A stretch of 25,520 nucleotides of DNA from Candidatus Segatella albertsiae (GTDB taxonomy: Bacteria; Bacteroidota; Bacteroidia; Bacteroidales; Bacteroidaceae). The notes under the pieces were generated by a model. The model did not search any database, was not told the DNA's origin, and saw nothing but the letters and a program-made list of their open reading frames with translations. Every line of letters starts with the position of its first letter. The stretch's first letter is position 1. The position numbers and the translations under genes were made by a program. Below are positions 13,966 through 21,809 of this stretch, piece by piece. Location: NCBI GenBank assembly GCA_002451555.1, contig DKCU01000036.1:1-25520 (forward strand), written 5' to 3'.

Positions 13966-16779
13966 ATGAAGAAACAATTCTTAGGTCTGTTCCTCCTCTC
14001 CGCTATCCCGCTCTCCACATTCGCTCAGAATGTGGAGCAGGATGCGTCCATCCGCCAAGGCAAGTTGAAGAACGGACTTACCTATTACATCCGTCATAAT
14101 GCGAAGGAGGCAGGTCTTGCCGACTTCTATATAGCACAGCGTGTGGGCTCCATCTTGGAGGAACCTCGCCAGCGTGGCTTGGCTCACTTCTTGGAACACA
14201 TGGCTTTCAACGGCACGAAGCACTTCCCGGGCAAGGGCAAGAAACTCGGCATCGTGCCTTGGTGCGAGACCATCGGCGTGAAGTTCGGTGCCAACCTCAA
14301 TGCCTATACCTCCGTTGACCAGACGGTTTATCACATCGGTTCCGCTCCCATTAAGCGTGAGGGCATCATCGACTCCTGTCTCCTCGTGCTCAACGACTGG
14401 AGCCAGTACATCAACCTCGAACCGAAGGAGATAGACAAGGAGCGTGGTGTCATCCACGAGGAGTGGCGCAACCGACGAACGGGTATGGCGATGCAGCGCA
14501 TGATGGAGAACGTGATGCCTAAGATTTACAAGGGCAGCAAGTACGAGGACTGTCTGCCTATCGGCAATATGGACATCGTGGATAACTTCCCATACCAAGA
14601 CCTCCGTGACTACTACCAGAAATGGTATCGCCCGGACTTGCAAGCCATCGTGGTGGTGGGCGACTTCGATGTGGATAAGATGGAGCAGAAGATACAAAAG
14701 CTTTTCGGCAAAATCAAGGCTCACAAAAATCCTGCCGAGCGCATCTACTATCCTGTCACCGACAACGATAAGATGATCATCGCTATCGAGAAGGACAAGG
14801 AGCAGCCTATCATACTCGGCCATCTCTACATGAAGAGCGAGACGACTCCCGATAGCTTGAAAAATACAGTGAAGTATCAGCGCGAGGATTATATCAGCGG
14901 TTTGATTACCTATATGCTCAACGGTCGTCTCTCGGAAAAGAAACAAGTGGCCAACCCTCCTTTCATGAGTGCGACGGTGAAGAATGGCGAGTTCTTCGTA
15001 TCTCGTACCAAGGATGCCTTCAGCTTGAGCATCAGTTGCAAGCAAGATAATGTCTTGGGTGGCATCTCCGTGGCTGTGGGCGAGGTGGAGCGTGCCCGCC
15101 AGCATGGTTTCACTGAGAGCGAGTTGGAGCGTGCCAAGAAACTCTATCTCAATGCCGCCGAGCGACAGGTGAAGATGGAGAAGGACTACAAGAACTCCCA
15201 CTATGTGAGCCAGTGCGTCAACAATTTCTTGGATGCCGAACCTATCTTGACTCCTGACTACAACCTCCAGTTGGTGAAGCAATTCGATGGCGAGGTGAAC
15301 CTCGACGAGGTCAACAAGCAGGTGGGCGACATCATCACCGACAAGAACCAGGTGTTCGTGATGTACGGTCCTGACAAGGATGGCTTTGTCATTCCTACGG
15401 AATCGGAAATCGAGAATACCGTGCTTGCCGCCCAGCAGAAGTCATACGATGCTTATCAGGAGGAGACTGTGCCTACTACCTTGATGGCTACTCTTCCTAC
15501 GCCAGGAAAGATTGTTTCGGAGAAGCCATACGGTAAGTTTGGCATGACCGAGATAACCTTGAGCAATGGCATGAAGGTGTATGTGAAATCCACCGATTAC
15601 CAAGCCGACCAAGTGACGATGAGCATGAGAGGAGAGGGGGGAACCTCTGTTTATGATGACAAGGACATCCCTAACTTCTCCTTGTTGTCGAGTGCCATTA
15701 CCGAGGCGGGGGTGGGCGACTTCACCGCCATTCGTCTTCGCAAGGCGTTGGCTGGCAAGTCGTTGAAGTTGGCTCCATCCATCAACAGCGAGGGACAGCG
15801 TATCACAGGCACTTCGTCGGTGAAGGACTTGGAGACGATGCTCCAGTTGGCTCATCTCTATTTCACCGCTCCTCGCAAGGACAGTGTGGCTTTCGAGGGC
15901 TTGATGAACCGCACCTTGTCGCTCTTGAAGAACCGCAACGCCAGTTCGAAGGTGGTCTATAACGATTCCCTCTCGGCTACGCTTTACGACCACAACCTTC
16001 GTATGGCTCCCGTGACCAAGGAGGTGGCAGAGAAGGCGGACTATAACCGTATTTTCGAAATCTATCGTGAGCGCTTCAGCGATGCCAGCAACTTCAAGAC
16101 CGTCTTCATCGGTAAGGTCGATATGGCGCAGCTCCGTCCGTTGCTCTGCCAGTATCTCGCCACTTTGCCTGCTACCCACAAGGCTGAGAAGACAAACAAG
16201 GTGAACGTGCCTCAGCTCGTGAAGAAGAACGAGGTGGTGAAGTTCGTGCACAAGCAATCGACTCCGCTTGCCAATGTGAGCGTGTTCTATACAGGCAATG
16301 TGCCATTCACTCCGAAGAACGACTTGACGCTCGATGTCTTGACCCGTGTTCTCCAGATAGCTTATACAGACTCCGTGCGTGAGGAGAAGGGAGGTACTTA
16401 TGGCGTGAGTGTGAGTTTCAATCTTGAAAAGGATGACAACCCGAATGCCTTGGTTCGCATCTCCTACAAGAGCGACCCTAAGCGTTACGAGGAGCTGAAT
16501 CCTATCATCTACAAGCAACTCCAGAACATCGCCGACCATGGACCTGTGGCAAGCAGCATGGACAAGGTGAAGAAGTATCTGAAGAAGCAATATGGGCAGA
16601 TGGCCATCACCAACGACTATTGGAGCTATGTCGTCTGGCACCAGCTCGAAGATGATGCTGACTTCGACAAGGACTACTGCAAGATGGTGGATGCTTTGAC
16701 GGCTGCTGATGTACAGCAGATGGCGAAAGACATCTTGAAGCAGAACCACCGAGTGGAGGTTACGATGATGTCGGAATAG
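13966..16779 (+). CDS. Two-domain M16 (pitrilysin-type) zinc metalloprotease
   Basis: 937-residue exported protease. The signal peptide (MKKQFLGLFLLSAIPLSTFA) is followed by an N-terminal M16 half with the inverted zinc motif HFLEH (H74, E77, H78) and the downstream acidic ligand in ERGVIHEEW (E165/E166, with E159 upstream). The second half, from about residue 520, contains the substrate-clamp residues of the family (EEKGGTYGVSVSF, the R/Y-type motif). The zinc site is intact and the length fits periplasmic M16 enzymes such as PqqL/FusC. Members degrade peptides or small proteins enclosed in their chamber. It lies 60 bp after the propeller gene with no consensus promoter, so it is probably the last gene of the TonB operon. 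It could process material imported by the receptor. A terminator follows at 16852-16893. Confidence 0.9.
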   Translation: MKKQFLGLFLLSAIPLSTFAQNVEQDASIRQGKLKNGLTYYIRHNAKEAGLADFYIAQRVGSILEEPRQRGLAHFLEHMAFNGTKHFPGKGKKLGIVPWCETIGVKFGANLNAYTSVDQTVYHIGSAPIKREGIIDSCLLVLNDWSQYINLEPKEIDKERGVIHEEWRNRRTGMAMQRMMENVMPKIYKGSKYEDCLPIGNMDIVDNFPYQDLRDYYQKWYRPDLQAIVVVGDFDVDKMEQKIQKLFGKIKAHKNPAERIYYPVTDNDKMIIAIEKDKEQPIILGHLYMKSETTPDSLKNTVKYQREDYISGLITYMLNGRLSEKKQVANPPFMSATVKNGEFFVSRTKDAFSLSISCKQDNVLGGISVAVGEVERARQHGFTESELERAKKLYLNAAERQVKMEKDYKNSHYVSQCVNNFLDAEPILTPDYNLQLVKQFDGEVNLDEVNKQVGDIITDKNQVFVMYGPDKDGFVIPTESEIENTVLAAQQKSYDAYQEETVPTTLMATLPTPGKIVSEKPYGKFGMTEITLSNGMKVYVKSTDYQADQVTMSMRGEGGTSVYDDKDIPNFSLLSSAITEAGVGDFTAIRLRKALAGKSLKLAPSINSEGQRITGTSSVKDLETMLQLAHLYFTAPRKDSVAFEGLMNRTLSLLKNRNASSKVVYNDSLSATLYDHNLRMAPVTKEVAEKADYNRIFEIYRERFSDASNFKTVFIGKVDMAQLRPLLCQYLATLPATHKAEKTNKVNVPQLVKKNEVVKFVHKQSTPLANVSVFYTGNVPFTPKNDLTLDVLTRVLQIAYTDSVREEKGGTYGVSVSFNLEKDDNPNALVRISYKSDPKRYEELNPIIYKQLQNIADHGPVASSMDKVKKYLKKQYGQMAITNDYWSYVVWHQLEDDADFDKDYCKMVDALTAADVQQMAKDILKQNHRVEVTMMSE

Positions 16780-16851
16780 CTGTAAAAATCATACGATAAA
16801 GTTTGTCGCCCATGAGTAATGTTCTCGGATGGCAGACGGAAAAATAGAATA

Positions 16852-16893
16852 AAACCTAAAAAGTGGTGCGTTTGCATGGCTTTTTAGGTTTTT
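16852..16893 (+). terminator. Terminator of the TonB-M16 operon
   Basis: AAACCTAAAAAG (16852-16863) pairs with CTTTTTAGGTTT (from 16880) across a 16-nt loop and runs into a T-rich tail, about 70 nt past the protease stop codon. It nearly abuts the promoter of the next small gene. Confidence 0.8.
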
Positions 16894-16898
16894 CTTTT

Positions 16899-16906
16899 TA
16901 CTTTTG
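16899..16906 (+). promoter_or_regulatory. Promoter -7 element for the 87-residue protein
   Basis: TACTTTTG matches TAnnTTTG and lies 16 nt ahead of the ATG at 16923, so the leader would be only about 10 nt. The best TTG upstream (16872-16874) is 24 bp away, too far for a standard -33 box. Confidence 0.5.
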
Positions 16907-16922
16907 CAAATAAAAAAGGAAT

Positions 16923-17186
16923 ATGAATGATAATATAACAAGCGATAGCATCGAGTCTGCTTATTGTTTCATCCATCAGAAGTTGCGGGTTTATGAGTTT
17001 TCCAATAACCCGATGCAGAAGGATGACATAGAGTATGCCATCAGCCAGTATGTGGAGGAAATGAATCCTCAACTCTATGCCTTGTTGGCAGGTGACCGCA
17101 AGGATTTTTTGGTGGACCATGTCAACTTTGAGAAGGACATGCGGGAGGCGCAGGAGAAGTTGGAGAGTTGGATGGAGGGCAAGTAG
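16923..17186 (+). CDS. Small acidic protein of unknown function
   Basis: 87-residue soluble protein that I do not recognise. It is mostly predicted helix, with clusters IESAYCFIHQKLRVYEFS, DIEYAISQYVEEMNPQLY and FEKDMREAQEKLESWMEG, the last an amphipathic, possibly coiled-coil end. There is no signal peptide, membrane segment or metal motif. The gene has its own promoter element at 16899-16906 and ends at a bidirectional hairpin (17217-17266) shared with the convergent cyd operon, so it is a monocistronic unit. Codon use is like that of its neighbours, and it looks like a real, stably maintained gene. Nothing in the context gives a role. Confidence 0.75.
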   Translation: MNDNITSDSIESAYCFIHQKLRVYEFSNNPMQKDDIEYAISQYVEEMNPQLYALLAGDRKDFLVDHVNFEKDMREAQEKLESWMEGK

Positions 17187-17216
17187 CTGTTCTTATGTAA
17201 AAAGAGCAAAAAGTTT

Positions 17217-17266
17217 TTCCTCCTCATTGAAACGAATGATGTTGGTTTCAATGAGGAGGAAATTTT
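17217..17266. terminator. Bidirectional terminator between the 87-residue gene and cydB
   Basis: A 17-bp perfect stem (arms 17217-17233 and 17245-17261) with an 11-nt loop. The sequence is T-rich on the right and A-rich on the left, so it serves both converging genes. Confidence 0.85.
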
Positions 17267-17268
17267 GT

Positions 17269-18411
17269 TTAGTAGGCTTCTTCTTTTTCAATTTCTTCTT
17301 GTGTGATGCATCTTTTGTCTATCGCTCTCCAGGCATAGACGATGTATGCCAATACAAACGGGATGAGCAAGGAGACTATCGACATGGTGCGGAGGGTGAA
17401 CTCGCTGCTGCAACTATTGCTGAGGGTGAGCGAGGCATTGAGATCCACATTCGATGGATAATAGGCTGTACCATTCCATCCGGCAATCAAGAAAAGCACC
17501 AAGACAGTCAGTATGGTTCCGATGCCAGTAAACCAAATGCCCTTGCGATAAGCTATATCCCGTGAAGCCTTGAAGATGCCACATAAGACGAGCAGCACTC
17601 CTATGAGGAGAAGGCAAAGGAGATAAGGCATCTCCAAGAGATTGCTCAGATACTTCATGCTTTCTAAGGTGATGGCACCTGTAGTGGCATCGTAGGCATA
17701 TCCGTCCTTTACCAATAGATGGATGAGGAATGGCAAGAAGAACAAGAGAAAGAGAAGGGCGTTGAGCGGCAACTGCTTGGTGCATCGCTCTTGGATGGCG
17801 GAATGGTCGATGTTGTTCTTGATGTAGAGCATGCCCAGGATGCGTGCTAACATGAATACCGCCAAACCTAAAACCACGTTCCAAGGATCGAGCAGCGCAT
17901 CCAGTCCGTGACTGGCGTTTGCCCATCGGCTGATGACCGGCTGTAGTCCATCGGTGATATTGCCTTTGTCGATGAGAAAGTTGCTGCCATCGAAGAAGGT
18001 TGCCACGGCTCCTCCAAGCAACAATGGCCCCACGATGCCATTGATGATAAGGCAAACTTGGAAAGTCTTTGCACCGAGGAAGTTACCTATCTTGTTCTGG
18101 AATTCATAGCTCACAGCCTGGATGACGAATGAGAACAATATCATCATCCATAGCCAGTAGGCACCGCCGAAACTGGTACTATAGAAAAGTGGGAAGGAGG
18201 CGAAGAATGCTCCTCCGAAAGTGACGAGCGTGGTAAACGTAAACTCCCATTTCCTGCCAGTGGAATTGATGATGAGACGACGTTCCTCTTCAGTTTTTCC
18301 AAGACAGAAAATCAAAGTGTTGGCTCCCTGTACAAATAGGAGAAACACCAACAAGGCTCCAAGCATCGATACGAGGAACCACCAATATGATTGCAAAAAA
18401 TCGTATGTCAT
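17269..18411 (-). CDS. cydB: Cytochrome bd ubiquinol oxidase subunit II
   Basis: 380-residue integral membrane protein with about eight to nine hydrophobic helices, the CydB length and pattern. It begins with YDFLQSYWWFLVSMLGALLVF and contains the family-like segments NSTGRKWEFTFTTLVTFGGAFFASFPLFY and WNGTAYYPS. CydB stabilises the haem-bearing CydA subunit in the inner membrane in the quinol:O2 oxidoreductase that gives high oxygen affinity and no direct proton pumping. It starts 12 bp after cydA on the same strand, so the two are co-translated or co-transcribed. In an anaerobic gut-type bacterium this oxidase supports nanaerobic respiration and oxygen removal. The C-terminus is polar (TQEEIEKEEAY). 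Confidence 0.95.
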   Translation of the reverse strand: MTYDFLQSYWWFLVSMLGALLVFLLFVQGANTLIFCLGKTEEERRLIINSTGRKWEFTFTTLVTFGGAFFASFPLFYSTSFGGAYWLWMMILFSFVIQAVSYEFQNKIGNFLGAKTFQVCLIINGIVGPLLLGGAVATFFDGSNFLIDKGNITDGLQPVISRWANASHGLDALLDPWNVVLGLAVFMLARILGMLYIKNNIDHSAIQERCTKQLPLNALLFLLFFLPFLIHLLVKDGYAYDATTGAITLESMKYLSNLLEMPYLLCLLLIGVLLVLCGIFKASRDIAYRKGIWFTGIGTILTVLVLFLIAGWNGTAYYPSNVDLNASLTLSNSCSSEFTLRTMSIVSLLIPFVLAYIVYAWRAIDKRCITQEEIEKEEAY

Positions 18412-18423
18412 AGTCTTTTGGTT

Positions 18424-20013
18424 TTAATGTGTTGTTTTGTATTCGGGCATCGTGTGGTATTCTGGTCCCTTCTTGATTTGCTTCACCATGATGTTGATTT
18501 CCACGGCAAGCATCGTGGTAAAGAGGACGAGGAAGATGAAAAATGTGGTGGCGATGCTACCTGCCTCGATGTCGGATACGGCGGCATTGACTGGCAGAAG
18601 ATCTTGGATGGTCCAAGGTTGGCGTCCAATTTCTGCCACAATCCAGCCCGACTCAGAGGCTATGTAGGCCAAAGGCAACATGGCGATCGCCAATAGGAGC
18701 AACCAGCGATAGTGGCTGATTTCTTTCTTATAGACCATGAACAGGCAGATGGCGAAGAAGAGAATGAGCAAGCATCCCACTCCCACCATGGCTCGGAAGG
18801 CATAGAAGCAGATAGGAATGTTAGGCACCAGTTCCTTGGCATCCTTGATATAGCCATAGCCGAAGTATTTCATGTTCTCCTGTAGAATTGGCAACTGGGC
18901 ATTGGAGATTTCCTCACCCCCTGGCTGATTCATGTTCTTTCGATAAGTCTGCAAGGCTGCGATTGCCTTTTTGCCTCTTGCTATTTTCTCTTCGAAGGAA
19001 GGCTCTCGGGTGCCGTCAGGTTTCGGATACCCTTTGATGATGTCGTTGATGCCTGGCACGTAACCATCTGCTGTGCGAGTGGCGAGGAAGGAGAGCATAT
19101 TGGGGATGGCAATGCGCATGGCAGGCTCTTTCTCTTTCTCGAAGTCGGGTTGTCCGAATGGGCTGACGAGCGCAATGGCAGTCAGGCTTTCCTCGTTGCC
19201 GCCATTGTATAGAGCTTCCATGGCCGCCAGCTTCATCGGTTGCACTTGTGCCACTTTGTAGGCGGAGTTGTCACCAGTCATGGCAGCCAACAAAGTGGCG
19301 ATGAGGCCTACGGTAGCCCCTATCTTGATGCTGGATTTAGCCAGTTCGGTTTCCCGCTTCTTCAATAGATACCAGCAACTTACTGCCACCACGAAGGCTG
19401 CGCCGACAATCCAGGATGAGGTGACGGTATGGGTAAACTTATTGATGGCGAAAGGGGAGAGGGCGACATCCAAGAATGAGGTCATCTCAAATCGCATGGT
19501 GTCGGGATTGAAGGTCTGTCCTACTGGATATTGCATCCATGAGTTGGCTACCAGAATCCACCAGGCAGAAATGGTGGCTCCTAATCCAGTCAACCAAGTA
19601 GAGGCAAGATGGAACCCACGGCTCACCTTGTTCCAACCGAAGAACATGACCGCTACAAAGGTACTCTCCATGAAGAATGCCAGGATGCCCTCGATGGCGA
19701 GTGGAGCGCCAAAGATGTCGCCCACGAACCAAGAATAGTTGCTCCAGTTGGTGCCGAACTCAAACTCCAGGATAATGCCTGTGGCAACACCCATGGCGAA
19801 GTTGATGCCGAAGAGTTTTTGCCAGAACCGAGCCACGTCTTTCCAAAATGGTTTCTTAGTGCGGTAGTAACAAGTTTCTGCGATACCCATGATAACCGCC
19901 AGTCCCAGGGTGAGTGGGACGAATAGCCAATGATAGATGGCGGTGAGCGCAAACTGAGCTCTTGACCAGTCAATGGTAGCGGATGTGATGTCTAATAATA
20001 GGTTTGTCATCAT
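18424..20013 (-). CDS. cydA: Cytochrome bd ubiquinol oxidase subunit I
   Basis: 529-residue haem-bearing subunit. Landmarks are SRAQFALTAIYHWLFVPLTLGL with H28 (the E. coli H19 position), GIILEFEFGTNW with the conserved glutamates, FTHTVTSSWIVGAAFV with H195 (E. coli H186, haem b558 ligand) and FYAFRAMVGVG with M409 (E. coli M393, second b558 ligand). A long periplasmic Q-loop lies between these, including GYPKPDG and PSFEEKIARGKKAI. The protein is of the long form, about the E. coli length, and complete. It oxidises menaquinol and reduces O2 to water at haems b595/d. It is the middle gene of a DUF4492-cydA-cydB operon, 54 bp after the DUF4492 gene. Met1 or Met2 could start translation. Confidence 0.97.
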   Translation of the reverse strand: MMTNLLLDITSATIDWSRAQFALTAIYHWLFVPLTLGLAVIMGIAETCYYRTKKPFWKDVARFWQKLFGINFAMGVATGIILEFEFGTNWSNYSWFVGDIFGAPLAIEGILAFFMESTFVAVMFFGWNKVSRGFHLASTWLTGLGATISAWWILVANSWMQYPVGQTFNPDTMRFEMTSFLDVALSPFAINKFTHTVTSSWIVGAAFVVAVSCWYLLKKRETELAKSSIKIGATVGLIATLLAAMTGDNSAYKVAQVQPMKLAAMEALYNGGNEESLTAIALVSPFGQPDFEKEKEPAMRIAIPNMLSFLATRTADGYVPGINDIIKGYPKPDGTREPSFEEKIARGKKAIAALQTYRKNMNQPGGEEISNAQLPILQENMKYFGYGYIKDAKELVPNIPICFYAFRAMVGVGCLLILFFAICLFMVYKKEISHYRWLLLLAIAMLPLAYIASESGWIVAEIGRQPWTIQDLLPVNAAVSDIEAGSIATTFFIFLVLFTTMLAVEINIMVKQIKKGPEYHTMPEYKTTH

Positions 20014-20068
20014 AGCGTAATGTTTTTGATTATGATTGTTGATGTATTGTCATATAAAGGTGTAATGA

Positions 20069-20308
20069 TTATCTGTTTAGCATTTCCTCGGATACGAAGT
20101 CGGCCTTGCTTTGTTTTTGTGCGTGCTTGTCGATGTAGTTGGGAAAGAAGAAGATTTTTAGCACCAGGAAAATGATGGCAAGTTTGATGAGGATGATGGC
20201 CCACAGTGTTTTGCCGATGGTCATCGTCCTAAATCCGTCATAATAGAAACGGAAGATACGGAGTATCATTCCTTGTTTCAAGTTAGTCTTGTCGTCATTC
20301 TTGGTCAT
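20069..20308 (-). CDS. DUF4492 small membrane protein, cyd operon
   Basis: 79-residue protein with a charged N-terminus (MTKNDDKTNLKQG), an amphipathic stretch with RIFRFYYDGFRTMTIGKTLW and one strong membrane helix (AIILIKLAIIFLVLKIFFF, residues about 38-56), then a charged tail (PNYIDKHAQKQSKADF). This is the DUF4492 pattern, found as the first gene of cyd operons in Bacteroidota. By position and topology it is a candidate accessory or assembly subunit of the bd oxidase, comparable in role to CydX but about twice as long and not similar in sequence. It is the first gene of the operon, behind a consensus promoter at 20376-20406. Confidence 0.85.
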   Translation of the reverse strand: MTKNDDKTNLKQGMILRIFRFYYDGFRTMTIGKTLWAIILIKLAIIFLVLKIFFFPNYIDKHAQKQSKADFVSEEMLNR

Positions 20309-20375
20309 AGTTATTTCTTCTGAGTTTTTTGCTTGTTGAGAGTCGTCTCTTTTGCAGAATATGTCATCTCGTTTG

Positions 20376-20419
20376 CAAATCTACAAAAAAAACAGATAAC
20401 TTCCAAATAATTATTGGAA
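20376..20419 (-). promoter_or_regulatory. cyd operon promoter with palindrome over the -33 box
   Basis: On the minus strand, TTG (20406-20404), a 20-bp spacer and TAGATTTG (20383-20376) form a consensus promoter about 68 nt upstream of the DUF4492 ATG. The palindrome TTCCAA-N7-TTGGAA at 20401-20419 includes the whole -33 box, so a dimeric regulator bound there would control access of sigma factor. The 6-N7-6 geometry is compatible with many dimeric helix-turn-helix proteins. Confidence 0.65.
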
Positions 20420-20560
20420 AAAATACAAATCTAATACCTTTTCAAATGAAAGAATATATTTTGTTCATCTGTTTGGGGGTTATATAGACTCTCATGACAT
20501 TCTCCCATTTGCGTTTCCCTATAAATATGCTATATATTTTTGTTAAATATGGAAGAAGTC

Positions 20561-20591
20561 TTGCTTTTCCCTAGATAAAGTTGTATCTTTG
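20561..20591 (+). promoter_or_regulatory. Promoter of the HU-related gene
   Basis: TTG at 20561-20563, a 20-bp spacer and TATCTTTG at 20584-20591 form a strong consensus promoter. Predicted transcription start near 20598 leaves an unusually long leader of nearly 190 nt. The gap 20309-20784 holds this, the divergent cyd promoter and the leader structures, and no gene. Confidence 0.75.
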
Positions 20592-20612
20592 TGCCGTTGA
20601 AAGCTTCATTCG

Positions 20613-20707
20613 AAGTCTTTGACTGTACAGACAAAGACTTGGTTTCTATATTCAAAGTCTTTGAATGGAGAGGCAGAGCCTTTGTACGAAACCTTTATAA
20701 GGGTTTG
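20613..20707 (+). promoter_or_regulatory. Structured 5' leader of the HU-related gene
   Basis: Three inverted repeats follow each other inside the leader. AAGTCTTTG (20613-20621) pairs with CAAAGACTT (20632-20640), with further CTG/CAG pairing inside the loop. ATTCAAAG-T-CTTTGAAT spans 20650-20666. AAACC pairs with GGTTT at about 20690-20707. The AAGTCTTTG half-site recurs in the first two, so they could be RNA hairpins or protein-binding palindromes. No known riboswitch class is recognised. Confidence 0.45.
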
Positions 20708-20784
20708 TCGATAAGTGCCAAGGCATGAAGCATGAACTTAATAACGATAAAATATAAACTTAATAACAAAGAAAGGAATGATCT

Positions 20785-21429
20785 ATGACTAAGTACAAGT
20801 TACAAGAGTTGCCTGCATTGAGCAATGTAGGCAAAAGGAGAGTTTATCCGAAGTTGGTGATTAACAGAACCCTGTCAACTGCCGACATGATTGAGAAGAT
20901 GAAGTTGTATCGTCGTACTTGGTCGCCAAGTATGATAGAGGGTGTTCTTATGGATGTAGGCGATATGTTGGTGGAATTGCTTTCCATGGGATATAATGTC
21001 AAGTTGGATGGCATCGGTACCTTCTCCTTGTCGCTTGACTTCGAGGATGATAAGTCTAAGGAGATGCAAGGCGATGATGACAAGATGATTTATCGCAAGG
21101 TGGGCGTGAAGAATGTCAACTTCAAGTCGGACCCAGAACTCGTAAAGCAAGTGAAACGAGCAACCGACAGGGATTTGGAAAGAGACATGGGTGGTGTAAA
21201 GGTGATTCGCAAGGAGGTATATACCCAGGAGGAGCGCATCGCCCGTGCCATGAAGGTGATAGAGCGAGACGGTCTTATCACCCTTGCCGATTATGCCAGC
21301 ATCAACAATATGAGTCATACGGCGGCTTCCTTGGAACTTCGTAAGATGACATCCGATGACCAGTCGCCGATACAGTCGAGGGGAAATGGAAGCCACAAGG
21401 TGTGGGTGAAGAGAATGTTACCCTTGTAA
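20785..21429 (+). CDS. HU/IHF-related DNA-binding protein with C-terminal extension
   Basis: 214-residue protein. Residues about 1-125 follow the Bacteroidota HU-related pattern, including ADMIEKMKLYRRTWSPSMIE, GVLMDVGDMLVELLSMGYNV, the KLDGIGTFSLSLDF turn and VKNVNFKSDPELVKQVK. The C-terminal 80 residues (RIARAMKVIERDGLITLADY, then ASINNMSHTAASLELRKM) look like a winged-helix domain with a recognition helix, so it may bind DNA site-specifically as well as bend it. It acts on the nucleoid. The ATG at 20785 lies after a long structured leader, which suggests autoregulation or post-transcriptional control. A hairpin follows at 21506-21540. Confidence 0.8.
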   Translation: MTKYKLQELPALSNVGKRRVYPKLVINRTLSTADMIEKMKLYRRTWSPSMIEGVLMDVGDMLVELLSMGYNVKLDGIGTFSLSLDFEDDKSKEMQGDDDKMIYRKVGVKNVNFKSDPELVKQVKRATDRDLERDMGGVKVIRKEVYTQEERIARAMKVIERDGLITLADYASINNMSHTAASLELRKMTSDDQSPIQSRGNGSHKVWVKRMLPL

Positions 21430-21505
21430 TAAATGAGCAGAAGATGAACGAAAAGGTGTTTGATGTTGTTGAGCAAGCATCTTAGAGAATACGTTCATTA
21501 ACAGC

Positions 21506-21540
21506 ATCAGATAGGTCACTTTTTAGTTGACCTATCTGAT
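21506..21540 (+). terminator. Hairpin after the HU-related gene
   Basis: A 13-bp perfect stem (ATCAGATAGGTCA with TGACCTATCTGAT) around a 9-nt loop with internal T residues, 77 nt past the stop codon. No T run follows the 3' arm, so it may be a processing or stability hairpin rather than a classical terminator. Confidence 0.55.
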
Positions 21541-21548
21541 GTGATAAC

Positions 21549-21653
21549 TTATTTATTTTGTACTTCGATGATAGTACCTTTTCCATCTTCGTCAATTATG
21601 TCTAATCTGTCAAGCAGATTAGTGAGGAGTTTTTCTAATATTATAAATATATT
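21549..21653 (-). pseudogene. Possible 3' remnant of a lost gene
   Basis: The minus strand is open for 34 codons to a TAA at 21549-21551 but has no ATG and is bounded upstream by an in-frame TAA (21654-21656). The translation (ILEKLLTNLLDRLDII, then DEDGKGTIIEVQNK) has the composition of a genuine soluble C-terminus, not of random AT-rich sequence. A small inverted repeat (CTAATCTG/CAGATTAG, 21602-21622) falls inside it. The family is not recognised. The rest of 21541-21809 is very AT-rich and shows nothing else. Confidence 0.3.
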
Positions 21654-21809
21654 TTACTTTTTATGTTCAATGTTTATATTGCTAATTAAAGTTTCTTTTA
21701 TGAAAAAAGAGAAGCTAAAAAAGAAAAGTTGAAAAAGAAAAGCGTTGATAATGAATTAGATATAGTAATTTTAACATATTTTTCTTTTTCAAACTTTTTT
21801 TTTATGCCA

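Noticed and set aside
13981..15282. 433-codon antisense frame over the M16 gene
   Set aside because: Codon-bias mirror of the protease. Low-complexity His/Leu/Val content and no signals.
15442..16749. 435-codon antisense frame over the M16 gene
   Set aside because: Same reason: a shadow of the second protease half.
17077..17565. 162-codon frame bridging the 87-residue gene and cydB
   Set aside because: Runs through a terminator hairpin and is antisense to cydB. It has an Arg/Trp/Ser-rich nonsense composition.
20613..20666. CRISPR-like repeats in the HU leader
   Set aside because: The units are inverted rather than direct, spacing is irregular, there are only two or three copies, and no cas gene is present.
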